Below are positions 1 to 6,819 of a DNA stretch of 26,577 nt, piece after piece. The position numbers and the translations under genes are program-made. Position 1 is the stretch's first letter; the number at the start of each line of letters is the position of its first letter. The DNA is from Actinomycetes bacterium (GTDB lineage Bacteria; Actinomycetota; Actinomycetes; Propionibacteriales; Propionibacteriaceae). The DNA is taken from NCBI GenBank assembly GCA_023392635.1, contig JAEVYS010000125.1, forward strand, positions 1 through 26,577, read 5' to 3'. Below the pieces are notes generated by a model. It had not been told where the DNA came from. It did not search any database and saw only the letters and a program-made list of their open reading frames with translations.

Positions 1-220
1 CGTCAGGAGTTGCCGCCGCAGCGGGAACGTCGGGGGCCGGCTCGACGGCCGGCTCGACGGCCTCCACCGGGGCGGGCTCTCCGGCGGGGGCGGGAGCCTG
101 CACCGCTGCCGGCGGACCGGCCGGACGGCTGGCAGCCCGGCGGCGCTTCGGGGCTGCCGGTGCCTCACTGGCGTCTGCCTGGGCAGCCTGGTCAGTATTC
201 GGGTGTTCGGAATCGAGCAT
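1..220 (-). CDS. rne: Ribonuclease E/G, N-terminal fragment (cut by window edge)
   Basis: Only the first 73 codons are present; the gene runs off the left edge. The ATG at 220-218 has a good ribosome binding site (GGAG within 226-233 on the minus strand). The translated start, MLDSEHPNTDQAAQADASEA, continues into an Ala/Pro/Glu-rich, low-complexity stretch with a short basic patch (KRRRAA). This is the kind of disordered extension that precedes the S1/catalytic core of actinobacterial RNase E. No catalytic residue is inside the window, so the call rests on this composition and on the neighbours: a DUF2344 gene and a TIGR03960 radical SAM gene usually lie next to rne in Actinobacteria. RNase E is the main endonuclease for mRNA turnover and rRNA processing. 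Another Ala/Pro-rich protein cannot be excluded without the downstream sequence. Confidence 0.72.
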   Translation of the reverse strand, partial: MLDSEHPNTDQAAQADASEAPAAPKRRRAASRPAGPPAAVQAPAPAGEPAPVEAVEPAVEPAPDVPAAAATPD

Positions 221-422
221 TCTTGCTCTCCTTCAGCGGCGGGGGTGCCGCAACGTGGGCTGCCGAAGCAGCGAAGCCTGATTTCGTCGAGTGCTGTGAC
301 GCTGTCGCCCCCGCGGTCGTCTCGCGTCGCGGTGAGGTCCCGGCATCGTGACCGGCCTGTCACACCGGTCACAGCACTCAAGGAGTTGGGGGTCTGGATG
401 ACTCCAACCTGATTGCAGTATT
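221..422 (-). promoter_or_regulatory. Structured 5' leader and promoter region of rne
   Basis: The 261 bp between the DUF2344 stop and the rne start hold no gene. A -10-like AATACT (417-422, minus strand) would start a leader of about 190 nt. In transcript order, segment 1 (379-365) can pair with segment 2 (355-348; GTGACCGG with CCGGTCAC, 8 bp, 9-nt loop) or with segment 3 (300-289; GAGTGCTGTGAC with GTCACAGCACTC, 12 bp, 67-nt loop). The two pairings share bases of segment 1 and exclude each other. The perfect arms are seen; a regulatory role is inferred. Autoregulation through the rne 5' UTR is established in E. coli. Confidence 0.5.
358..373. promoter_or_regulatory. CRP/GlxR-like palindrome in the rne leader
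   Basis: TGTCACACCGGTCACA matches the CRP-family consensus TGTGA-N6-TCACA at 9 of 10 defined positions. GlxR and Crp are the actinobacterial CRP-family regulators that use this consensus. The site overlaps segment 1 of the leader inverted repeats, so its symmetry may instead reflect RNA structure. If transcription starts near 410 it lies downstream of the start site, where a bound protein would block rather than activate. Confidence 0.35.
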
Positions 423-481
423 CCACACTCCCCGAGCGACCCGGCACTGCGTCGCGGATGCGGGCGGGCGAGTTCTGCTGA

Positions 482-1183
482 TCAGCCCGCCAGCGGGTCC
501 AGCATTTCGGTCCCGTCCCAGACACCCTGCTCGAGCCGCGTCGCCAACGCCGGCACACCGGTCTTGAGCGACGGGCGCAGCGCCTGCAGGGCCTGGACCA
601 CGTCGTCGGGCCGCACCAGCGGTTCACCGATCGCCGAGACCAGGGCGAGCCGCTCGCCGTCGGCGGCCAGCGAGAGGATCGCGCTGCGCACGTCGAAACG
701 GCGCAGGCCGGTCTTGGTCATGCGTTCCACCACGACCTCCGGTGCCTCCAGCAGGTCCGCCACGGCGCCGGCCAGGTCGGCGGCCTCGACGCCGGCCAGG
801 GACAGTTCCCAGCGGGACGCGGTCAGGCGATCGGCCAGCGAACCGGACCCGGCCTCGACGACCCGCACGATCACCAGGCCGTCGGGCATCGCCGCGTTCA
901 GCTCCTCCCGCACCCGGGACGGGTCGAGCACCGCGGCCAAGCCCAATTCCAGGTACTCCGCCTCGGTGGCCGCTCCGGTCGGGGACGCGTTGGCGTAGCT
1001 GATCCGCGGATGCGGCGAGAAGCCGGACGAGAACGCCATCGGGATGCCGGCACGGCGCAGCGCCCGCTGGAAGGCGCGATCGAAATCACGGTGGGACGCG
1101 AAGCGCGCCCGCCCCCGCTTCGCGTACTGCACGCGCAGCCGCTGGACCGGAGGCGCCTGCTGGACGGGTGGCTGTCGTGACAC
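482..1183 (-). CDS. DUF2344 (TIGR03936) family protein
   Basis: A 233-residue protein. Its N-terminal third carries the family signature: RLRVQYAKRGRARFASHRDF, then an Arg-rich helix, then FSSGFSPHPRISYANASPTG. The family is the partner of the B12-binding radical SAM protein TIGR03960, to which it is fused in some bacteria; its biochemical role is not settled, though an RNA-modification link has been suggested from the domain. The GTG at 1183 was chosen because a TAGGCT -10 box lies exactly 7 nt upstream, predicting a leaderless mRNA, and because residues before it do not resemble the family. An open frame continues upstream to 1222 but would run across the promoter. Here the gene is separated from its radical SAM partner (4054-5997) by three unrelated genes. 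Confidence 0.85.
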   Translation of the reverse strand: MSRQPPVQQAPPVQRLRVQYAKRGRARFASHRDFDRAFQRALRRAGIPMAFSSGFSPHPRISYANASPTGAATEAEYLELGLAAVLDPSRVREELNAAMPDGLVIVRVVEAGSGSLADRLTASRWELSLAGVEAADLAGAVADLLEAPEVVVERMTKTGLRRFDVRSAILSLAADGERLALVSAIGEPLVRPDDVVQALQALRPSLKTGVPALATRLEQGVWDGTEMLDPLAG

Positions 1184-1190
1184 GGCGCAC

Positions 1191-1196
1191 AGCCTA
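1191..1196 (-). promoter_or_regulatory. -10 box TAGGCT, leaderless promoter of the DUF2344 gene
   Basis: TAGGCT on the minus strand is followed by 7 nt and then the GTG at 1183. No Shine-Dalgarno sequence precedes this GTG. It stands back to back with an identical box for the acetyltransferase at 1233-1238. No convincing -35 element is seen. Confidence 0.6.
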
Positions 1197-1232
1197 ACCG
1201 GCGCGGTCCCGGGGTCCCACACCGCTCCCGCG

Positions 1233-1238
1233 TAGGCT
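1233..1238 (+). promoter_or_regulatory. -10 box TAGGCT, leaderless promoter of the GNAT gene
   Basis: TAGGCT is followed by 6 nt and then the GTG at 1245, with no Shine-Dalgarno. This is the mirror image of the box at 1191-1196, and 36 bp lie between the two hexamers. Confidence 0.6.
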
Positions 1239-1244
1239 GCGCGC

Positions 1245-1736
1245 GTGATCGAGCTGCGCCCTGCCGAGCCCGGGGAGTTCGGTGCCGTCGGCGAACTGAC
1301 CGCCCGCGCCTACCTCGCCGACGGGGCGATCACCCCGGACGACCCGTACCTCGAACTGCTCCGGGACGCCGCCGCGCGCGCACGGGGCGCCGAGCTGTGG
1401 GTCGCGGTGGATGCCGACGGCACGCTCCTGGGGACCGTCACCAGGTGCCCGCCGGGATCGCCCTACCGTGAGCTCGGCGGCGAGGGCGAGGGCGAGTTCC
1501 GCGCCCTCGCCGTCGCACCCGAGGGGCGCGGGCGCGGAGTCGGCGCCCGCCTGGTGGAGCTGTGCCTGGAGCGGGCGGTGGCCGACGGCGCGTCCAGCAT
1601 GGTCATCTCCACCGCACGCTGGATGACGGCGGCCCACCGGCTGTACCGGCGGCTGGGCTTCACCCCGGCCCCCGAGCGTGACTGGTGGCCGCGCGCGGAC
1701 GTCCACCTGATGGCGTTCGTCCGCCCCCTGCCCTGA
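1245..1736 (+). CDS. GNAT family N-acetyltransferase
   Basis: A 163-residue single-domain GNAT protein. Motif A, which binds acetyl-CoA pyrophosphate, is clear: FRALAVAPEGRGRGVGARLV, with the R/Q-x-x-G-x-G/A loop as RGRGVG. It is followed by LYRRLGF in the usual motif B position. The N-terminus (VIELRPAEPGEFGAVGELTARAY) is the typical first strand and helix of the fold. The substrate cannot be read from sequence; small-molecule amines and protein N-termini are both possible. It is transcribed divergently from the DUF2344 gene from its own leaderless promoter and converges on the VOC gene with 13 bp between the stop codons. It has no evident functional tie to its neighbours. Confidence 0.85.
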   Translation: MIELRPAEPGEFGAVGELTARAYLADGAITPDDPYLELLRDAAARARGAELWVAVDADGTLLGTVTRCPPGSPYRELGGEGEGEFRALAVAPEGRGRGVGARLVELCLERAVADGASSMVISTARWMTAAHRLYRRLGFTPAPERDWWPRADVHLMAFVRPLP

Positions 1737-1749
1737 ACGCATCCGCGGT

Positions 1750-2199
1750 TCAGGTGATGCAGAACTCGTTGCCCTCCGGATCGCTCATCGTGTACCACCG
1801 ATGGGGACCCTCGGATCCTGCGTGCTGGAAGGACGCCCCCCGCCCCAGCAGGGCGTCCCTGGCCACATCGAGGTCGGTGCCGTCGCTGGTGACCCGCAGG
1901 TCGAGGTGCATGCGGTTCTTGCCCGCCTTGTCCTCCGGAACCTTCTGGAAGAGGATCCGGCGGCAGGCGGCGCCCTCCAGCGCCTCCGGGTGCAGGATCG
2001 CCGCGCCGGTCGCCCACCACAGCTGGTCGCGCCACACGCGCGTGTCGTCGTCGCCGGCGTAGCCCTCGGAGATCATCCGGCGGATGAACTCCTCGTTGGT
2101 CGGCTCCAGCGTCCAGCCCATCGTCTGGGCCCACCAGTCGGCGAGCTCGTGCGGGTCGGCGCAGTCCAGGACGACCTGGAAAGCGACAGGCGGGGTCAT
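1750..2199 (-). CDS. VOC superfamily (glyoxalase-like) protein
   Basis: A 149-residue protein with one VOC-type beta-alpha-beta-beta-beta pair: the first half has FQVVLDCADPHELADWWAQTMGW, the second half NRMHLDLRV and a terminal MSDPEGNEFCIT. The His in MHLDL and the Glu in GNEF are at the usual metal-ligand positions. It belongs with the glyoxalase-like PF18029-type proteins common in Actinobacteria, whose substrates are mostly unknown; it need not be a lactoylglutathione lyase. The ATG at 2199 has a near-perfect AAGGAGG (2204-2210). Its start overlaps the SulP stop as ATGA (2196-2199), so the two genes are cotranscribed and probably translationally coupled. The open frame extending upstream belongs to SulP antisense coding and is ignored. 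Confidence 0.85.
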   Translation of the reverse strand: MTPPVAFQVVLDCADPHELADWWAQTMGWTLEPTNEEFIRRMISEGYAGDDDTRVWRDQLWWATGAAILHPEALEGAACRRILFQKVPEDKAGKNRMHLDLRVTSDGTDLDVARDALLGRGASFQHAGSEGPHRWYTMSDPEGNEFCIT

Positions 2200-3956
2200 C
2201 GATCCTCCTTCGGCTGGGTGGTCGTGGCCTCCGGTATACCCGGGGGCCGGTAGCCGTACTCGTGCTCGTGCCACTCGGCGAACCCTGCGACGGCCGTCGG
2301 CAGCGTGGCGAAGATGCGGTCGTCGCCGACCGCCGAGACGAAGCCGGCCGCCGCCAACTGCTCCCTGACCTCCATCTTCACCCGGGCCAGGGCGAACACG
2401 ACACCCTGGTCGGTGAGGGTGCGCCGGAGTTGCTCCAGCGTGTCCACGGCGGTCAGGTCGACCTCGATGTTCGCCTCGGCGTTGAGCACGAACCATCGCG
2501 GCGGCGGCTCCGCCTCACGGACCGTGGCGAGCGCGCGGGAGAGGAAGTCGTCGGCGTTCGCGAAGAACAGCGGCGAGTCGTACCGGTACACGATGAGCCC
2601 CGGCACCTGGGTGGCGCGGGGATAGTCGTCGACGTCGTGCATCCCGGCCAGGCCCGGCACGTAGCCGAGGACGCCGTCGTGCGGATGCGCGATGCGGCGG
2701 ATCAGGTCGAGCAGAGAGAGGCCGACCGCGATGCCGATCCCGTTCAGCAACCCGGTGGCCAGCACCGCGGCCATCGTGACCAGTGCCAGGACGAGCTCGC
2801 TGAGCCGGAAGCTGCCGATGCGGCGCAGTTCGGCGAGGTCGACCAGCCGGAGCCCGGCGTAGACGACGACGCCGCCCAGAGCCGCCTGCGGGAACGCGCC
2901 GAGGACGGGCGAGAACAGGAAGATCGACCCCAGCACCATCGCCGCCGCCACCAGCGAGTGCAGCTGGGTGCGGCTGCCGGCCGCGTCCCCGATGACCGTG
3001 CGGCTGGCCGACGACGAGACGGGGAAGCCGGCCAGGAAGCCGTTGGCCAGGTTCGCCGCACCGAGGGCCAGCAACTCGCCGGTGGCGTTGACGTGCTCCT
3101 CGCGACGCGCCGCGAACGCGCGTCCGGTCAGGATCACGTCGCTGTACCCGACCACGGCGATGCCCAGCGCGGCGACCGCCAGCTGGAGCATGCTGATCCC
3201 GCCCGCGTCGGGTACCGCGGCCTGCGGCAGGTCCCGTGGGACCTCACCGATCACCGCTATGCCCACCGAGGCGAGCGGCGTGAAGGCGACCAGCGCGGCG
3301 GCGCCCAGCATCACCATGAGCGGCCCGGGCCACGTCGGCGCCCAGTGCCGCAAGGCGAACAGTGCCGCCACGACACCCAGGCCGAGCAACAGTGTCGGCA
3401 CGTGCACCGAGCCGAGCTGGACCAGCAGCGAGCCCACCTCTGCGGCGGGGTTGTCGCCGCTGATGCGCACCCGGGTCAGCTTCCCGAATTGGCTGATGAC
3501 CATGAGCACGCCGATGCCCGCCATGTAGCCGACCAGCACCGGCTTCGACAGCAGGTTGGCGATGAACCCGAGCCGGGCCACCCAGGCCACCAGGCAGACC
3601 ACGCCGACCGCGATCGCGATCAGGGCCGCGACCTCCGCGCGGCGCTCGACCCCGACCTGCCCGGCCAGAGCTGCGATGCCGGCGGCGGTCATCAGGGCCG
3701 TGGTGGACTCCGGGCCGATGGAGAGCTGGCGGGAGTTGCCGAGGAGCGCGTAGACCGCCATCGGTGCCAGTACGGCCCACAGCCCGGTGACCGGCGGCAG
3801 CCCGACGATCTCGGCGTACGCCATCACCTGCGGCACCAGGTAGGCCGACACGGTGACACCCGCGATCAGGTCGCCCCGCAGCCACGTGCGGTCGTAGCCG
3901 AGCAGGACGCCCAGTCCGGGCAGCCAGCGTCGCCAGCCCACAGGTTCCTCACCCAT
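2196..3956 (-). CDS. SulP-family anion transporter with STAS domain
   Basis: A 586-residue inner-membrane transporter of the SulP/SLC26 family, which moves sulfate, bicarbonate or other anions. The N-terminus has the family hallmark GDLIAGVTVSAYLVPQVMAYA, followed by NSRQLSIGPESTTALMTA. About 10 to 14 hydrophobic segments fill residues 20-420, including the SSSASRTVIGDAAGSRTQLHSL region. A cytoplasmic STAS domain occupies roughly residues 452-560 and contains NAEANIEVDLTAVDTLEQL, the loop at the usual regulatory phosphorylation position of STAS proteins. The length is normal for bacterial SulP. The substrate cannot be assigned: no sulfate-assimilation or carbonic anhydrase gene is adjacent. 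The start is set by a leaderless -10 box (TAGCGT) 6 nt upstream of the ATG. Confidence 0.92.
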   Translation of the reverse strand: MGEEPVGWRRWLPGLGVLLGYDRTWLRGDLIAGVTVSAYLVPQVMAYAEIVGLPPVTGLWAVLAPMAVYALLGNSRQLSIGPESTTALMTAAGIAALAGQVGVERRAEVAALIAIAVGVVCLVAWVARLGFIANLLSKPVLVGYMAGIGVLMVISQFGKLTRVRISGDNPAAEVGSLLVQLGSVHVPTLLLGLGVVAALFALRHWAPTWPGPLMVMLGAAALVAFTPLASVGIAVIGEVPRDLPQAAVPDAGGISMLQLAVAALGIAVVGYSDVILTGRAFAARREEHVNATGELLALGAANLANGFLAGFPVSSSASRTVIGDAAGSRTQLHSLVAAAMVLGSIFLFSPVLGAFPQAALGGVVVYAGLRLVDLAELRRIGSFRLSELVLALVTMAAVLATGLLNGIGIAVGLSLLDLIRRIAHPHDGVLGYVPGLAGMHDVDDYPRATQVPGLIVYRYDSPLFFANADDFLSRALATVREAEPPPRWFVLNAEANIEVDLTAVDTLEQLRRTLTDQGVVFALARVKMEVREQLAAAGFVSAVGDDRIFATLPTAVAGFAEWHEHEYGYRPPGIPEATTTQPKEDR

Positions 3957-3962
3957 GCCAGA

Positions 3963-3968
3963 ACGCTA
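3963..3968 (-). promoter_or_regulatory. -10 box TAGCGT, leaderless promoter of the SulP-VOC operon
   Basis: TAGCGT on the minus strand is followed by 6 nt (3962-3957) and then the ATG at 3956. There is no Shine-Dalgarno before this start. The 97-bp gap to the radical SAM stop contains only weak short inverted repeats and no clear terminator. Confidence 0.55.
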
Positions 3969-4053
3969 ATCGAGAGCTGCCACCACGGCACGTGTCGGCG
4001 CGGTTCCTGGGGCCGAGCCTGCCGTCCCGACCGACCGGTTACGGGCTCCGGCG

Positions 4054-5997
4054 TCAGGCGGACGGGGCGCGCACCACGGTGAGCGGGAGAAGCGAGCGCC
4101 CCGTCGGGCCGATCTGGATCTCGGTGCCGAACTCGGGGCACACCCCGCAGTCGTAGCAGCCGGACCAGCGGCAGTCCTCCACCTCGCTGCCGTACAGCGA
4201 GTCCTGGTAGTCCTGCCACAGCCAGTCGCGGTCGAGCCCTGCGTTCAGGTGGTCCCAGGGCAGCACCTCTCCCTGCGGGCGCTCACGGGTGGTGTACCAC
4301 GCCAGGTCGACGCCCGTCCCGTCCAGCGCCTTCCCGGCCGCCTCCACCCACCGCTCGAACGAGAAGTGCTCACTCCAGCCGTCGAGCTTGCCGCCGTCGC
4401 GCCACACCTGCTCGATCACGGCCCCGACACGGCGGTCGCCCCGGCTCAGCAGTCCCTCGATCAGGCCCGGCTTCCCGTCGTGGTAGCGCATGCCGATCGC
4501 ACGTCCGTAGCGCTTGTCCTCGCGGATCCTCTCCCGCAGCAGGCGCAGCCGGTGGTCGATGGTCTCCGGGCTCGCCTGGGCCACCCACTGGAACGGGGTG
4601 TGCGGCTTGGGCACGAAGCCACCGATGCTGATCGTGCAGCGGACGTCGCGCGTACCGGCGGCCTTGCGTCCGGCTTCGATCACGTGGGCGGCCATGTCCG
4701 CGATGCCGAGGACGTCCTCGTCGGTCTCGGTGGGCAGACCGCACATGAAGTAGAGCTTCACCTGCCGCCAGCCCTGGCTGAAGGCCGCGGCGACGGTGTT
4801 GATCAGGTCCTCCTCGCTGACCATCTTGTTGATCACCTTGCGCATGCGCTCGGAGCCGCCCTCGGGCGCGAAGGTGAGGCCCGAACGACGGCCGTTGCGG
4901 GAGAGCTCGTTGGCGAGGTCGATGTTGAACGCGTCCACGCGGGTGCTGGGCAGGGAGAGCGAGACGAAGCTGCCCTCGTAGCGGTCGGCCAGCTGCTTGG
5001 TGACCGGGGCGATCTCGGAGTGGTCGGCGCTGGAGAGGCTCAGCAGCCCCACCTCGTCCAGGCCCGTCGCGGCGATGCCGCCCTCCACCATGCGTCCGAT
5101 CGTCTCGATGTTCCGCTCCCGTACCGGACGGGTGATCATCCCCGCCTGGCAGAACCGGCACCCTCGCGTGCAGCCGCGGAAGATCTCCACGGAGTAGCGC
5201 TCGTGGACGGTCTCGGCCAGCGGCACCACCGGCTTCGCGGGGTACGGCCACTCGTCGAGCTCCATCAGCGTGTGCTTCGACACCGTCGCGGGGACGCCGT
5301 CGGCGTTCGGACGGACGGACGCGATCGCCCCGGAATCGGCGTAGGTCACGTCGTAGAAGGACGGGACGTAGGCGACGCCGCTGGTCGCCAGCCGCAGAAG
5401 CAGGCCGCGGCGCCCGCCGGGCCGTCCGGACGCCTTCCAGTCCCGCACCAGCTCGGAGACCCGCAGCGCGGCCTCCTCGCCGTCGCCGAGAACGGCGGCA
5501 TCGATGAAGTCGGCGATCGGCTCGGGGTTGAAGGCGGCGTGACCCCCCGCGATCACGATCGGGTGGTCCTCGCCGCGGTGGCCGGCGTGCAGCGGGATGC
5601 CGCCCAGGTCGAGCGCTTCGAGGAGGTTCGTGTAGCCGAGCTCGGTCGAGAAGCTCACGCCGAGGACGTCGAATGCCCGCACCGGCAGGTGGCTCTCCAG
5701 AGTGAACTGGGGCAGGCCGTCGCGACGCATCAGTGCAGCGAGGTCCGGCCAGATCGAGAACGTCCGCTCAGCCAGCAACCAGTCCCGCTCGTTGAGGATC
5801 TCGTAGAGGATCGCCAGGCCCTGGTTGGGCTGGCCCACCTCGTAGGCGTCCGGGTACATCAGCGCCCAGCGGACCTCGGCGGCACCGAAGTCCTTGCTGA
5901 CCGAGTTCACCTCGCCGCCGGTGTACTGCACGGGCTTGCTGACCTGGGCCAGCAAGGGCTCGAGGCGCGGGTACAGCGATTCGACGGTGGTAGTCAT
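4054..5997 (-). CDS. B12-binding-domain radical SAM protein, TIGR03960 family
   Basis: A 647-residue protein of the TIGR03960 family. The N-terminal region (to about residue 200) contains a cobalamin-binding-like Rossmann domain (ALMYPDAYEVGQPNQGLAIL; FDVLGVSFSTELGYTN; IVIAGGHAAFNPEP). The radical SAM cluster ligands are Cys276, Cys280 and Cys283 in FRGCTRGCRFCQAG. A TIM-barrel core follows, with FAPEGGSERMRKVINK and KLYFMCGLPTETDED. Near the C-terminus four more cysteines (609, 614, 617, 620 in CRWSGCYDCGVC) suggest a second metal site. The N-terminal domain lacks the usual DxHxxG B12 signature as far as I can see. The family normally pairs with DUF2344, but here that gene lies 2.9 kb away. 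The product of the reaction is not known to me. The ATG at 5997 was chosen over upstream codons because it starts the conserved SLYPRLEPLLAQVSKPVQYT block. Confidence 0.88.
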   Translation of the reverse strand: MTTTVESLYPRLEPLLAQVSKPVQYTGGEVNSVSKDFGAAEVRWALMYPDAYEVGQPNQGLAILYEILNERDWLLAERTFSIWPDLAALMRRDGLPQFTLESHLPVRAFDVLGVSFSTELGYTNLLEALDLGGIPLHAGHRGEDHPIVIAGGHAAFNPEPIADFIDAAVLGDGEEAALRVSELVRDWKASGRPGGRRGLLLRLATSGVAYVPSFYDVTYADSGAIASVRPNADGVPATVSKHTLMELDEWPYPAKPVVPLAETVHERYSVEIFRGCTRGCRFCQAGMITRPVRERNIETIGRMVEGGIAATGLDEVGLLSLSSADHSEIAPVTKQLADRYEGSFVSLSLPSTRVDAFNIDLANELSRNGRRSGLTFAPEGGSERMRKVINKMVSEEDLINTVAAAFSQGWRQVKLYFMCGLPTETDEDVLGIADMAAHVIEAGRKAAGTRDVRCTISIGGFVPKPHTPFQWVAQASPETIDHRLRLLRERIREDKRYGRAIGMRYHDGKPGLIEGLLSRGDRRVGAVIEQVWRDGGKLDGWSEHFSFERWVEAAGKALDGTGVDLAWYTTRERPQGEVLPWDHLNAGLDRDWLWQDYQDSLYGSEVEDCRWSGCYDCGVCPEFGTEIQIGPTGRSLLPLTVVRAPSA

Positions 5998-6006
5998 GGT
6001 CGGACA

Positions 6007-6012
6007 AGCGTA
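6007..6012 (-). promoter_or_regulatory. Possible -10 box TACGCT of the radical SAM gene
   Basis: TACGCT on the minus strand lies 9 nt before the ATG at 5997, which predicts a leader of 0 to 3 nt. There is no Shine-Dalgarno in the short gap and no clear -35 element. Confidence 0.4.
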
Positions 6013-6073
6013 ATCAATGGCCCGGCTCCGCGCCGAACCCGGCACCTCGGCAACATTCGCACCCCACCGCCGC

Positions 6074-6117
6074 ACGCTGTGAGGGGGGCGTTGCTGTGAA
6101 CGGCTTGCTCACAGCGT
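6074..6117. terminator. 10-bp inverted repeat with an internal third arm, downstream of the uridine kinase-like gene
   Basis: ACGCTGTGAG (6074-6083) and CTCACAGCGT (6108-6117) are perfect complements around a 24-nt loop. The loop holds a second GCTGTGA (6093-6099) that can pair with the same right arm, TCACAGC (6109-6115), in a tighter 9-nt loop. It begins 19 nt past the stop of the minus-strand kinase gene, so a U-tract-less actinobacterial terminator is the simplest reading. A switch in the leader of the radical SAM gene is the alternative. Confidence 0.5.
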
Positions 6118-6135
6118 CTGGGATGAGGCGAGGAT

Positions 6136-6819
6136 TCAGTCGATGACCGGCTCGTGCGGTGCCGCGTTCTCCACCACCAGGTCGGCACGGTGGGCAGGGT
6201 CGCAGGACTGGAGGTAGATCAGCTGGCCCTGGTAGTACCGGGCGTTCGCCGGGTCCTCCGGGTCGGCGGTGGTGATCTTCTCCTCGCGCTCGGCCATGCG
6301 GTGGAACGACTCCGTGAACGGCACCTCGAGCCAGACCGACAGGTCCCAGACCTTCTTGTTGCGGCTGGAGCACAGCTCGTCGCGGTGGATGAACATGCCG
6401 TCGATGATCACGACGGCGTCGTCGGGAGCGATGCGCCACGGCGACTTCACCTCGGACTCCGAATCCAGGTCGTACGCGGCGGTGCGGTAGCGGCCCGAGC
6501 CCCCGTGCCCGAGCGGCTCGAGGACCTCGTTGCTGAAGCGCTCGTAGTTGTAGCTGTCCTCGAAGTAGCCCTTGGCCGAGGCCCGGCCCTGCGCGTACCG
6601 CTTGGACTGCGGGTTCAGGTAGTGGTCCATCGAGATCCGGATCACCGTGAGGCCGCTCTCCCGCAACAGGTCGGCGAGTTCGTCGGCGAAGGTGGTCTTG
6701 CCTGCGCCGTCGACGCCGTCCACACCCACCAGGGTGCGCCCTGCCCGGAGCCGGATCTTGGCCCGTAGCCACTTGAGGGCACTCGCCGCATCGAGCCGGT
6801 TCATCACATCGTTGGTCAT
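6136..6819 (-). CDS. Uridine kinase-like P-loop nucleoside kinase
   Basis: A 227-residue cytoplasmic P-loop kinase. Walker A is GVDGAGKT (residues 35-42). It is followed by ISMDHYLNPQSKRYAQG, which matches the DxFY-type nucleoside-binding region of uridine kinases, and by VVIIDGMFIHRDEL at the Walker B position. RMAEREEKIT suits the lid. These features fit the uridine kinase/phosphoribulokinase superfamily, and the actinobacterial members are annotated as uridine kinases, which convert uridine to UMP. Substrate is not proven by sequence. The start ATG overlaps the stop of the CPBP gene (ATGA, 6816-6819), so it is the last gene of the ndk-CPBP-kinase operon. An imperfectly classified member of this superfamily, such as pantothenate kinase, is less likely. 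Confidence 0.82.
   Translation of the reverse strand: MTNDVMNRLDAASALKWLRAKIRLRAGRTLVGVDGVDGAGKTTFADELADLLRESGLTVIRISMDHYLNPQSKRYAQGRASAKGYFEDSYNYERFSNEVLEPLGHGGSGRYRTAAYDLDSESEVKSPWRIAPDDAVVIIDGMFIHRDELCSSRNKKVWDLSVWLEVPFTESFHRMAEREEKITTADPEDPANARYYQGQLIYLQSCDPAHRADLVVENAAPHEPVID

Noticed and set aside
221..481. A known riboswitch class in the rne leader
   Set aside because: No conserved core of a known metabolite riboswitch is recognised; only the inverted repeats can be supported.
2262..4082. A 606-codon open frame on the plus strand, antisense to the SulP gene
   Set aside because: Its translation is a low-complexity mix rich in Arg, Asp, Gln and His, as produced opposite a high-GC gene. 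The minus strand encodes a complete SulP transporter with clear motifs.
4249..6099. A 616-codon plus-strand open frame opposite the radical SAM gene
   Set aside because: Compositional shadow. The radical SAM gene on the other strand has its CxxxCxxC motif and family blocks.
6074..6117. A CRP site formed by TGTGA and TCACA in the hairpin
   Set aside because: The half-sites are 9 nt apart (6095-6099 and 6109-6113), not 6, so the site does not fit the CRP/GlxR consensus.
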